This document shows positions 31,317 to 39,606 of a DNA stretch of 64,000 nucleotides, one piece after another. Made by a program: the position numbers and the translations under genes. The notes under the pieces are model-generated. The model saw nothing but the letters and a program-made list of their open reading frames with translations, did no database searches and was not told where the DNA came from. How positions within the stretch are numbered: position 1 is the stretch's first letter; each line of letters begins with the position of its first letter. This stretch comes from Pseudovibrio sp947494035 (GTDB lineage Bacteria > Pseudomonadota > Alphaproteobacteria > Rhizobiales > Stappiaceae), in the NCBI GenBank assembly GCA_947494035.1, contig CANLTN010000004.1:124001-188000 (forward strand). Direction: 5' to 3'.

Positions 31317-32228
31317 ATGTCAGGCCGTTCTTTGGATTGGGACAAGCTGCGAATTTTCCATGCAGCAGCACAGGCAGGAAGCTTTACCCACGCAGGCGAA
31401 GCTCTCCACATGAGCCAGTCAGCCGTTAGCCGTCAGGTCAGCGCGCTGGAAGCCGAGCTGGGTGTCCCCCTCTTCCACCGCCATGCACGTGGTCTGATTC
31501 CGACAGAACAGGGCGAGCTTCTTTACAGAACCGCCCGCGAAGTTCTGCAAAAGCTGGAAACCGTACAATCCCGCCTGACTGACACCAAGGAGAAGCCAAC
31601 CGGCACGCTCCGTGTCACCACCACTGTAGGCCTCGGCTCCACATGGCTCACCGCCCGTGTAAACGAGTTTGTGGATCTTTATCCGGACATGCGTCTGGAC
31701 ATCATCTGCATGGATGACGAGCTTGATCTGGGCATGCGTGAAGCCGATGTGGCCATCCGCCTGCGCCAGCCAACACAGCCGGACCTTATCCAGCGCAAGC
31801 TGTTTACAGTGCACTTCCACGTTTACGCCTCACCCTCCTACATTGAGCGCTACGGCAGCCCAAGCACCATCGACGATCTGGACCACCATCGCCTGATCAC
31901 CATCGGCGACAACATGGCCTCCTACCTGCGTGCAATGAACTGGCTGGCAACCGCTGGCCTGCCAAATGGCGAGCGCCGTGATGTCTCGCTGCGTGTAAAC
32001 AACCTCTCCGGTATCAAAAAGGCCGTTCAGACCGGCGTTGGGATCGCTATTTTGCCGGACTACATGGTGGAACCGGGTGCGGGCATCAAACGCGTAATGT
32101 CAGTCACACAGGAAGAGCTGCCAAGCTTTGACACCTATTTTGTGTACCCGTCAGAGCTGAAGAACACCGCCCGCGTCACTGCCTTCCGCGATTTCCTCGT
32201 CTCCTACGCCGAACGCTGGACCCACTAG
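31317..32228 (+). CDS. LysR-family regulator (LsrB/VtlR-like by position)
   Basis: A 303-residue LysR-type regulator with the N-terminal winged helix-turn-helix WDKLRIFHAAAQAGSFTHAGEALHMSQSAVSRQVSALEAELGVPLF and a periplasmic-binding-like effector domain (GTLRVTTTVGLGSTWLTARV...). GGGGGGA six bases before ATG 31317 fixes the start. Cotranscription with trxB is likely. In rhizobia and Brucella the LysR gene downstream of trxB (LsrB, VtlR) controls redox and envelope genes, and VtlR activates AbcR small RNAs. The sRNA candidate directly downstream makes the same role plausible here, though that is inference. Confidence 0.9.
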   Translation: MSGRSLDWDKLRIFHAAAQAGSFTHAGEALHMSQSAVSRQVSALEAELGVPLFHRHARGLIPTEQGELLYRTAREVLQKLETVQSRLTDTKEKPTGTLRVTTTVGLGSTWLTARVNEFVDLYPDMRLDIICMDDELDLGMREADVAIRLRQPTQPDLIQRKLFTVHFHVYASPSYIERYGSPSTIDDLDHHRLITIGDNMASYLRAMNWLATAGLPNGERRDVSLRVNNLSGIKKAVQTGVGIAILPDYMVEPGAGIKRVMSVTQEELPSFDTYFVYPSELKNTARVTAFRDFLVSYAERWTH

Positions 32229-32474
32229 ACCGACCGAAGAAGCTGATCTTCTCGCGCGCACTGGCATGGCATATTTTGCCATCTAAAGAGAATCATTTGC
32301 GGGATCTGCACCATCAAACAAAAGAAATCCCGCTCTTTTTGATAGCCTCGTGGACAACTCGGAAGGCTCCTTTTTGCCTTAATCTCCTGAAGCAGCAATA
32401 CCTTACGCAGAGTTATCTGTAAGTTACAGGCGAGATCCGGCAGGATATTCCGCCCCCTCTCAGACCTATGAAAA

Positions 32475-32533
32475 ATGCATAGCTGCAATGCATAAATTTA
32501 GGATTGCGATTTCGTCACTGCACCGCATATATA
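32475..32533 (+). promoter_or_regulatory. Promoter and LysR-type site of the sRNA candidate
   Basis: A -35 box TTGCGA (32504-32509) and a -10 box TATATA (32528-32533) are 18 bases apart. Upstream, two ATGCAT sequences (32475-32480 and 32488-32493) form an interrupted palindrome centred about 56 bases before the expected start, where LysR proteins usually bind to activate. Confidence 0.55.
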
Positions 32534-32539
32534 CACCAT

Positions 32540-32681
32540 CTGTTGATCAGTTGTTGTCACACCTCTCCTCCCAGTGACCTCAACACTCGATCAGCTGTTC
32601 CCCTCTGGAAGGTGATTGCACCCATTAGGTGCTTTATCATTCATCACTTCTAAACCGGACCGCATGGTCCGGTTTTTTTTT
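32540..32681 (+). ncRNA. Probable AbcR/alpha-r15-type trans-acting sRNA
   Basis: A candidate transcript of about 140 nt between a promoter and a strong intrinsic terminator, with no ORF. Its 5' part folds as a bulged hairpin: TGATC (32544-32548), GTTG and GTCAC (32556-32560) pair with GTGAC (32574-32578), CAAC and GATCA (32589-32593). The 13-base loop exposes CTCTCCTCCC, an anti-Shine-Dalgarno motif characteristic of alphaproteobacterial AbcR-type sRNAs that block translation of transporter mRNAs with Hfq. A second C-rich segment (TTCCCCTCT) lies at 32598-32606. Location downstream of trxB-LysR supports the call. A sequence match to the Rfam family was not tested. Confidence 0.6.
32652..32681 (+). 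terminator. Intrinsic terminator of the sRNA candidate
   Basis: Stem AAACCGGACC/GGTCCGGTTT with a GCAT loop and nine Ts. It is 420 bases past the LysR stop, which suggests it ends a separate short transcript. Confidence 0.92.
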
Positions 32682-33173
32682 GCCTTATGCCCGAGGCAAC
32701 CAAGCGTTTCCTTGACCTAATAGTAAAGGACGACCCGCTTACGCCCACTACACCACAGCAGTTCCGGCAAGAACGACAGGCCCAAATCAGGCAGAACGCA
32801 GAATGCTGGAAAGGTCGTTTGAAGAGCAAAAAATACCGCCAAAAAGCACCCAAAACCCGCTGCCCAATAACGAAGCGGAGGTCGCTTACTTTTTAGGCAC
32901 CTGCGAAAAGCAACGCGCACAGTTACACGCAGAGGCACTCGGATTCGTCAGACTATTGCCTATCACCACCAAGGGAAAACCCATCAGAATCTAGGTATTA
33001 CCAAACATTCAAAACTAGTAGTTCCTGCAAAACGAACAAAAATTAACTATAAATATACTAGGTAATTCCTCGAACAATGAATTCTAACCCCCATCATTCA
33101 GCGAAATTACAAATCAGCTTGCATCCTTTACTTATAGAAACATACCGATTGGCAATTATCCGAGGTAATGGAT
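32682..33173. other. Intergenic region, nothing convincing
   Basis: About 490 bp. Overlapping open frames on both strands (for example plus 32687-32896, minus 32717-32938) show no domains, signals or ribosome binding sites. The 3' half is AT-rich. Confidence 0.4.
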
Positions 33174-33317
33174 GTGAATGACCTGAGAAAAGCATTTTAC
33201 ACTCTGATTGCCTGCGCACTTTTCGCAATCTATGGCGAAATCTCCTACGCCATCAGCGAAGCTGACAGGCTGGAAAGGCTCAGCAGCCAGATCACTCTGC
33301 ACATTCCGGGAGAATAG
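33174..33317 (+). CDS. Possible small exported peptide (47 residues)
   Basis: A short frame reading from GTG 33174 as MNDLRKAFYTLIACALFAIYG and ending SEADRLERLSSQITLHIPGE. The N-terminus has two positive charges followed by a hydrophobic run, as in a signal peptide or membrane anchor, then a charged amphipathic helix. GAGG at 33162-33165 is eight bases upstream of GTG 33174; ATG 33168 is in frame but too close to it. An inverted repeat CAGAGAC/GTCTCTG immediately follows (33318-33364). No family recognised. Confidence 0.45.
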   Translation: MNDLRKAFYTLIACALFAIYGEISYAISEADRLERLSSQITLHIPGE

Positions 33318-33493
33318 CAGAGACCCAATCCTCTTCCCTTTTTGACGAGGACAGGCCGTCTCTGTCTTATCCACAGTAACCGGAGGGTTATCCTTCCAGT
33401 TCAATCCTGCCAAATTCCGCAACTATAAAAACTAATTAAGCATCTAAGCCAATCCACCAACGACTTCTGCAGCTGCGCACGCACCGGACACAC

Positions 33494-33545
33494 AAAAGGC
33501 CCGGCAAGTCACCGCTCGCAAACGAGCAACCCGCTCAGGCCTTTT
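33494..33545 (-). terminator. Terminator of msrP
   Basis: Outer stem AAAAGGCC/GGCCTTTT (33494-33501, 33538-33545) with an inner hairpin GCTCG-CAAA-CGAGC; the minus strand continues into TTTTGTGTG. It begins 21 bases after the msrP stop. Confidence 0.75.
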
Positions 33546-33565
33546 AAGAACGCATTGGACTGCAC

Positions 33566-34540
33566 TTACCGGTACAGGTTCTCTCCTTGCAGATCCGTGT
33601 AAAGCGACGCCACCTGCTCCCCATAGCCATTAAAGAGCTGCGTTGGAACACGCTCATCCGTTCCCAGCAAGCGCTCGGTTGCCTGTGACCAGCGCGGATG
33701 CGGCACCTCAGGGTTCACATTGGCCCAGAAGCCATACTCATTCGGACCAATAGACTCCCAAAAGCCGACAGGACGCTGATCAGTTAAAGAGATCTTCACA
33801 ATCGACTTGATGGACTTGAAGCCATACTTCCATGGCAGCACCAGCCGGATTGGAGCACCGTACTGTTTCAAAAGTGGCTTGCCATAGATGCCAGTTGCAA
33901 TGAAAGCCAGCTCGTTCATAGCTTCATCCATGGTCACGCCTTCAACATAAGGCCATGGATACCAGAACTGACGCTGCCCACTGGCCACATCGGAATCTTC
34001 AAAGGTCTCGAAGCGAACGTACTTGGCACCACTTTGCGGGCCAGCATACTTCACCAGATCAGCAAGCGGAAAGCCGGTCCACGGCACAGCCATCGCCCAT
34101 GCCTCAACACAGCGATGCCGATAAAGCCGCTCCTGCAACGGGATCTTACGCACCAGATCATCAAAATCGATGGTCTGCGGGTTGTCGACCATACCGTCAA
34201 TAGTGATCGACCACGGACGGATCTTCAAAGCCTGTGCGGCACCGGAGATCGTCTTTTGTGAGCCAAACTCATAGAAGTTGTTATAGACCGAAGTCACACT
34301 CTCGGGCGTGATCGCCCGATTCAGGGTAAAGTCAGGGTCTCGCATGGCTGGATATAGATTAAGGGTTGGATCCGGACTGTCCTGGGCAAATGCTCTGGTT
34401 ACAAGGCCGGGTCCACCCGCAACCAATCCAAGGCCAACAGCACCGACACCCTTCATAAACCTGCGCCGGTTGAAAAACACATCCTCAGGTGTCGCTTCTC
34501 TTTCCGGAATAATCCATTCAGGCCTATGAATAATGTTCAT
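33566..34540 (-). CDS. msrP: MsrP, periplasmic molybdenum methionine-sulfoxide reductase catalytic subunit
   Basis: Repairs oxidised methionines in periplasmic proteins. The 324-residue protein carries a twin-arginine signal (NRRRFMKG, residues 24-31, then VGAVGLGLVAGGPGL) that sends the folded enzyme through Tat. The molybdopterin-binding cysteine is Cys144 in RHRCVEAWAM, and WTGFPLADLV, YPWPYVEG and LPWKYGFKSIKSI match the family. The usual partner, the haem membrane protein MsrQ that supplies electrons, is not next to it on either side, so it is encoded elsewhere or the electron donor differs. Confidence 0.93.
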   Translation of the reverse strand: MNIIHRPEWIIPEREATPEDVFFNRRRFMKGVGAVGLGLVAGGPGLVTRAFAQDSPDPTLNLYPAMRDPDFTLNRAITPESVTSVYNNFYEFGSQKTISGAAQALKIRPWSITIDGMVDNPQTIDFDDLVRKIPLQERLYRHRCVEAWAMAVPWTGFPLADLVKYAGPQSGAKYVRFETFEDSDVASGQRQFWYPWPYVEGVTMDEAMNELAFIATGIYGKPLLKQYGAPIRLVLPWKYGFKSIKSIVKISLTDQRPVGFWESIGPNEYGFWANVNPEVPHPRWSQATERLLGTDERVPTQLFNGYGEQVASLYTDLQGENLYR

Positions 34541-34822
34541 CTTGCCATCTCCAACCAGGTAAGGGTTACGGTCACATCGACCAGTACTGACCTCCGATTT
34601 AGCGACGAAAAATCTTAAACTTCAAGTAAAGCCCCCGTGAGCCTTGTCGTGATCAGCAATTGCACCCCCTTAAATTAGGTGGCTCGACCCTCAGAGATCT
34701 GCCTATCGGCTACCTCCGTAAAAATCGTTTCAAATTCAACTGGATACCTACACCTATTAAAACACCTCTCCACCTAGGTTGGACGATAAAACGTATGCCT
34801 GACAAGGCGAAGGAGTGAACTA

Positions 34823-35710
34823 GTGAAAGTTGGATTTATCGGCCTAGGTGCCATGGGTTTGGGAATGGCCCAGAGCCTCAACAAAAACCACGACCTGACG
34901 GTGTACAATCGCTCTATCGAAAAAGCCGCCCCCCTTGTCTCGGAAGGCGCGCATCTGGCCGATACTCTCGATGAATTTTATCAGTGTGACATCGTCTGCT
35001 CCATGCTTTCAGACGACGCTGCCGTCGAGGCCATCTACCTATCTGGAGACTCGCTCGCACTGCCCTTGAAAGAAAACAGCATCTCCATTTCCCACGGCAC
35101 AATCAGCCCGCCAATGGCTGACAGGCTCGCAGCCGCCCATGAGCGCGCCAACGTCAGGTTCTTATGCGTGCCGGTTATGGGCCGTCCTGATAAAGCCGCC
35201 ACAGGAGAACTCTTCGCCATCGCAGCAGGCCAAACCAGCGCATTAGAAGACGCTCGCACCGTCATGGAGGCCATCTCCGTCCGACAGTTCTGGATGGGCC
35301 CGACACCTCGTCAGGCCGCAGTCACCAAACTGGGCATGAACCTGATGATTGCAGCTGCTCTTCAAGCAATGGCCGAAAGCTTCGCGCTTATAAGAAAAGC
35401 CGAAATTGACCCGGAAGTCTTCCTCACTATGGTCACAGAAACATCTTTCAGCGCGCCCGTTTATAAGGGCTACGCCCCATTGATCGCCCGCGAGGAAAAC
35501 CCCGCCGTAGGCATGAAGACAAGCTTGGGCCTTAAGGATGTGGAGCTGGCACAGCAAGCAGCTGAGGAATTGCACATGCACCTGCCCATGACCGAATTCG
35601 TCTCCGATCAACTGCGCAACGCAATCAAAGCCGGATTTGCAGAAGACGACTGGTCCAGCCTAGGCCGCCTCATGGCCCGCTCAGCCACACTGCCTCCTTT
35701 GAACAAATGA
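34823..35710 (+). CDS. Beta-hydroxyacid dehydrogenase (3-hydroxyisobutyrate dehydrogenase family)
   Basis: A 295-residue NAD(P)-dependent oxidoreductase. The Rossmann motif GLGAMGLGMA (residues 7-16) and the following YNRS, which suggests NADP preference, open the protein. The substrate motif PVMGRPDKAATGEL (residues 117-130) and the catalytic lysine K169 in TKLGMNLM are in place. Members act on hydroxyisobutyrate, tartronate semialdehyde, glyoxylate or succinic semialdehyde, so the substrate is open. The start is GTG 34823 with GGAG upstream. The next gene (HIT-like) follows after 91 bases. Confidence 0.88.
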   Translation: MKVGFIGLGAMGLGMAQSLNKNHDLTVYNRSIEKAAPLVSEGAHLADTLDEFYQCDIVCSMLSDDAAVEAIYLSGDSLALPLKENSISISHGTISPPMADRLAAAHERANVRFLCVPVMGRPDKAATGELFAIAAGQTSALEDARTVMEAISVRQFWMGPTPRQAAVTKLGMNLMIAAALQAMAESFALIRKAEIDPEVFLTMVTETSFSAPVYKGYAPLIAREENPAVGMKTSLGLKDVELAQQAAEELHMHLPMTEFVSDQLRNAIKAGFAEDDWSSLGRLMARSATLPPLNK

Positions 35711-35801
35711 TCTTGAGTGAGAAGGTGCCTCGCCCATTGTTATGATGAACAGCTGTGCTAACCTCTCGGTTTTAGCCCAGCTGTGATTTCCCGAGTGCAC
35801 C

Positions 35802-36242
35802 ATGAATGATTGCTTTGTCTGTACCAAACACAAAACCCTCCCACCCAATCTGGCCTTGAGTTTTGAGGCCTACGGTGACTTCGTAGTCGCCCACGCGCCA
35901 GACCGCACCAAGGATGGTACAAACCTGATTGGTTCTTTGATCATTGAACCTCGTACCCACGTTCAGAACTGGTCGGAGCTTGGCCCTAACCAGGCAGCAC
36001 AGCTTGGTGCATTGATAGGAGAGGTTACAGGCCTCCTCTACGCACATCCGCAAATCGAGCATGTCTACACATGGGTATTTGGAGATGCCGTAGCTCACCT
36101 GCATATTTGGCTCATGCCACGCTACAAGGGCACGCCAAAAGAGTACTGGGGCACCAAGGTGACGGAATGGCCAAATGCCCCCAAAGGTGGGCACTTAGAA
36201 ATGGCGCAGTTTATCTCAAAACTCAAAGATCTTCACCAATGA
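35802..36242 (+). CDS. HIT-like protein with an altered histidine triad
   Basis: A 146-residue protein that resembles the histidine-triad (HIT) superfamily: an N-terminal CxxC (DCFVCTKH), an RDGTNLIGSLIIEPRTHVQNW-like strand where HIT proteins have G-x-x-L-v-x-P-x-x-H, and a triad region AHLHIWLMPR near residue 103. In canonical HIT enzymes the motif is H-x-H-x-H; here the third His is Trp while the central, nucleophilic His is kept. This is closer to the wider HIT/GalT group, with nucleotide hydrolase or transferase activity possible. A bidirectional terminator follows. Confidence 0.7.
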   Translation: MNDCFVCTKHKTLPPNLALSFEAYGDFVVAHAPDRTKDGTNLIGSLIIEPRTHVQNWSELGPNQAAQLGALIGEVTGLLYAHPQIEHVYTWVFGDAVAHLHIWLMPRYKGTPKEYWGTKVTEWPNAPKGGHLEMAQFISKLKDLHQ

Positions 36243-36281
36243 ACCCAAAGCGGCCTGCTCATACCCCAGTCTGCAAAGAAA

Positions 36282-36304
36282 AACCCGGAGCAATGCCCCG
36301 GGTT
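36282..36304. terminator. Terminator between convergent HIT-like and EF-G-like genes
   Basis: AACCCGG/CCGGGTT stem followed by TTCTTTGTCTT on the plus strand and by TTTTTCTTTG on the minus strand. Confidence 0.8.
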
Positions 36305-36329
36305 CTTTGTCTTGTCTCATATTGAAGTT

Positions 36330-38390
36330 CTAAGCAGGTGCGGTTCCACTCTCGATCACCTTGTCCGCAGCCTTGCCGGAAAGCTCGGCCAGGTGGTCAA
36401 AGTTACGAGAGAATGTCGCCACACCAGCCGTTGCAGAGCGAAGCTCCACGATAAGGTCGCTGAGCTCGCTTTCAGGGATCATGGCTTCCACCTCATCCCA
36501 GCCATCCCAGTCCTCACGGGCATCAAATCCAAGGATCTGACCGCGGCGACCGGACACAATCGCGTTCACGCGCGCCGTCGCATCAGAAGGGCACGCCACA
36601 ACAACCTTGTCGATCGGCTCAAGTAAGACGGGCTTACATTCCTTCAATCCATCCCTCATGGCCAGAATACCAGCCATACGGAACGCCTGATCGGAGCTAT
36701 CAACGGAATGATAGGACCCATCCTTCAGCGTCACAGCCACATCCACCACAGGGAAGCCAAGCGGCCCTTTCTGAAGCGCTTCTTTCACGCCATCACCCAC
36801 AGATGGAATGTACTGCTTGGGAACCACACCGCCCGTGATCGTATCATCAAAGCTGTGGCCTTCACCACGCGGCATCGGCTGAATAGCCAGCACCACGTCA
36901 CCAAACTGACCGTGACCACCACTCTGCTTCTTGTGGCGCCCGCGCAGTTCGGTCTTGCTGCGAATGGTTTCCTTGTAAGGAATGCTCGGCTCAAAGCTCT
37001 TCACAGACAAACCAAAGCGTCCTATGAGTTTTTCAAGGGCAACACGCAGATGCATCTCGCCCTGTCCTTCAAGAACGGTCTCTCCCGTACTCTGCACCTG
37101 AGCCACACTCAGGGACGGATCTTCATCCACCAGCTTGGAAAGGGCTGTAGAAAGCCGAACCTCATCCTTGCGTTCAGTCGCAGTGATGCCTTTTGACAGT
37201 ACTGGGTCCGGACGGGTGGCAATGAAAAGATCTTGCGAAGGCTTGGCACCAACCCCAAGGGTCATACCGGTTTCAATGCCGTCCAGCTTCCCAAAGGCCA
37301 CCAGATCTCCGGCAATCGCTTCAGTGATCTTCTTCGGCTGTAGCCCTTGCATCTGGAACAGGCCTGTAGGGCGATACTCTTCGCTGCGGCGATCATAAAG
37401 CAGCGTGCCATCCTTCACAGAGCCCCCAAACAGGCGGGCAACAGAGAGCTTGCCACCATGAGATGTGTGATAGGTCTTCAGCACCTGAAGAACAGCATCA
37501 CTTTCCTTAAGTCCAAGACGCTTGCGTGTATCAACAATGGTGGGTGCATCGTGACGCAGAGCCTTCAGCAAACGGCGAATGCCGTTGCCTTGGATCGCAC
37601 TGCCAATGAACACAGGACAGATTTCACCGCGTTGCATTTCCTGCACAAGATCGTCGAAGATAATCTCGTTCTCGGGTGCCACGTCCTCGAGGAGCTGCTC
37701 CATCAGAACATCATCATGATCCGCCAGCATTTCCATCATGGCATAGCGCGCCTCAACCTCACGGGCGCGCTCGTCATCGGGAATTTCGATGGTCTTGCTC
37801 GGCTTGCCTTCCTGATAGACAAAGGCCCGTTCCAGCGCCAGATCAATGAAGCCTGTCGCGGCGCCGTTCTCCCAGATCGGGATCTGACGCAGAACCATTG
37901 GCACACTGGAAGCTGGCTGCAATGCCTGAAGCATCGCGCGCACACTACCGGTCGCCTTATCAATTTTGTTCAGGAAGAGAACATGCGGGATATTCCGCTG
38001 TTCAAGTGACTTAAGAATGAGCTGAAGAGCTGCAATCTTCTTTTCATCTGGCTCAGCAACAACAACGGCAATATCAACACCGTTTAAGACACTGTTGCCT
38101 TCATGCAAAAATTCTACGGATCCAGGGCAGTCGATAAAGGTGAACTGATCGCCCTTATAGGTACAGGTGGCAATGTTTGCCTCAATGCTCATAGCGTGGT
38201 CACGCGCTTCATCACTGCTGTCACCCAGCGAGCTCTTCGCATCCACACTTCCCTGACGCCCAATAGCCCCCGTTCGTGCTAACAGAGCTTCCAGCAGGGT
38301 GGTCTTGCCACTTGCAAAAGGCCCAATAATGGCAACCGAACGAGGGCTGCGAACCCTGCCTCCGGCAACTCCGACATGCTTTTCTCCCAT
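36330..38390 (-). CDS. Elongation factor G-like translational GTPase (EF-G paralogue)
   Basis: A 686-residue protein with the domain order of EF-G: GTPase domain with P-loop GPFASGKTT (residues 23-31), switch II DCPGSVEF and base-recognition NKID, then domains II to V ending in SDLIVELRSATAGVATFSRNFDHLAEL. The usual EF-G P-loop (GHIDHGKTT, AHVDAGKTT) and switch II DTPGHVDF are altered, and there is no fusA operon context, so it is a paralogue rather than the main EF-G. Roles in recycling or stress have been proposed for such paralogues. GGGAG eight bases upstream supports the ATG. Confidence 0.88.
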   Translation of the reverse strand: MGEKHVGVAGGRVRSPRSVAIIGPFASGKTTLLEALLARTGAIGRQGSVDAKSSLGDSSDEARDHAMSIEANIATCTYKGDQFTFIDCPGSVEFLHEGNSVLNGVDIAVVVAEPDEKKIAALQLILKSLEQRNIPHVLFLNKIDKATGSVRAMLQALQPASSVPMVLRQIPIWENGAATGFIDLALERAFVYQEGKPSKTIEIPDDERAREVEARYAMMEMLADHDDVLMEQLLEDVAPENEIIFDDLVQEMQRGEICPVFIGSAIQGNGIRRLLKALRHDAPTIVDTRKRLGLKESDAVLQVLKTYHTSHGGKLSVARLFGGSVKDGTLLYDRRSEEYRPTGLFQMQGLQPKKITEAIAGDLVAFGKLDGIETGMTLGVGAKPSQDLFIATRPDPVLSKGITATERKDEVRLSTALSKLVDEDPSLSVAQVQSTGETVLEGQGEMHLRVALEKLIGRFGLSVKSFEPSIPYKETIRSKTELRGRHKKQSGGHGQFGDVVLAIQPMPRGEGHSFDDTITGGVVPKQYIPSVGDGVKEALQKGPLGFPVVDVAVTLKDGSYHSVDSSDQAFRMAGILAMRDGLKECKPVLLEPIDKVVVACPSDATARVNAIVSGRRGQILGFDAREDWDGWDEVEAMIPESELSDLIVELRSATAGVATFSRNFDHLAELSGKAADKVIESGTAPA

Positions 38391-38647
38391 GATCCATACT
38401 CCCTGTTTGGGTTTGGGAAGCAGGCACGGGCGTCTACGCCATTACTGGCGCAAAATCACACGCGCCTTCCAGAGATTATAAGACTCTGTAATCGTATCGT
38501 CACTCGGAAATACAGTGATATGCAAGTACCAAAACAACGGCGGACTGAAACGTGACAGTCCGCCGCACAATATAAACCGAGGTGGTATGCCAAAATCAAA
38601 GGGTGAGAATTCTCAATCCCTACTAGATTTCATGGATCACTGGCTGC

Positions 38648-39163
38648 TCAGTACTGATTACTGATCAGTCGCATTCCTGTGAATGCAGCTGTGATGTTCG
38701 CACCAGTTGTACCTTCAAAGCTAATTGGTTGAAGAGCAATGGAGCGCTCGAAGCCGCCGAGCAGAACATTTGCCTGCCCACCCCAGCCCAACGCAGCACC
38801 GGCAGACATACCGCCGTAATTGCCCTGAAGTGCACCCGGTCTCTGACTCCATTTAGGAGCAATAACTCCCCAAATCAGTGTACCGGACGTCACAGGACCA
38901 AGATCAACCCCGATGTGATTGATTGAGCCGGTATACCCTTCTACTCGCTCGCCAGTTGGGGACTTGAATACACAAGCAAGATGGTGACGTGAACCAACGA
39001 AGAAGTAGTCATAGTCAACAAGGTCACAAGTCAGGAGGCCGATTTCCACACCTGGTCTGAAAGGATAGTGTGGTTCAGGCGCAGGCTCCACAAAGTCTGC
39101 CGAAAAGGCGGGTGCGCTGAAAGCAACAGAGGCAACAGCAGCAATTGCAAGGCTTTTTTTCAT
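38648..39163 (-). CDS. DUF992 family exported protein
   Basis: A 171-residue protein with a clear signal peptide (MKKSLAIAAVASVAFSAPAFSA). The mature part matches DUF992: VEIGLLTCDLVDYDYFFVGSRHHLACVFKSPTGERVEGYTGSINHIGVDLG, followed by Gly-rich strands GNYGGMSAGAALGWGGQANVLLGG. Two cysteines are kept. The family is almost confined to alphaproteobacteria and has no known function; periplasmic or outer-membrane location is expected. ATG 39163 is chosen because GGAG lies seven bases upstream; the frame extends eight codons further without support. Confidence 0.88.
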   Translation of the reverse strand: MKKSLAIAAVASVAFSAPAFSADFVEPAPEPHYPFRPGVEIGLLTCDLVDYDYFFVGSRHHLACVFKSPTGERVEGYTGSINHIGVDLGPVTSGTLIWGVIAPKWSQRPGALQGNYGGMSAGAALGWGGQANVLLGGFERSIALQPISFEGTTGANITAAFTGMRLISNQY

Positions 39164-39606
39164 TATTGTTCTCCAGTAATCAGCCATTACGACCTGCGCG
39201 CAAAAGAGACCAAAGCCCTTGGAGTGTCAAAGCCTCGCTCAAATCAAAGTGAACACTCCCCTTAGATTTCCTGCGATTTTTACCTAGTGATCTTTGTTAG
39301 AATTTGTGATCGCAATTGACAAAATGAACAGGGGTAAAATGCAGCGAACCGCCCTACCCGAACCGGTTAACTTTTGATGATACCCGGACAGCCTCACACC
39401 AATCACAAAAAACATGCGGTCAGAATAAGTTACCGAAGAAAAACTTGATGAAATCTGCGTTATTTGCAGACCTAATTAAAAAATAAACCAGTCATTAACC
39501 AACAAAATTAAGCCTAATAAACTGACCCAATTCGGGACGAATTAAAACAATGTTTTAATTAAAAAGAGAAAATCTCCACTCAGAAACTGAGTATGGAGAA
39601 TCAGCA
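39164..39606. promoter_or_regulatory. Divergent promoter region, AT-rich
   Basis: About 440 bp between the divergent DUF992 and barrel genes, very AT-rich from 39400 on. ATTAAAACAATGTTTTAAT (39541-39559) is a near-perfect palindrome and CTCAG-AAA-CTGAG lies at 39579-39591, within the expected 5' leader of the barrel gene. No gene seen. Confidence 0.4.
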
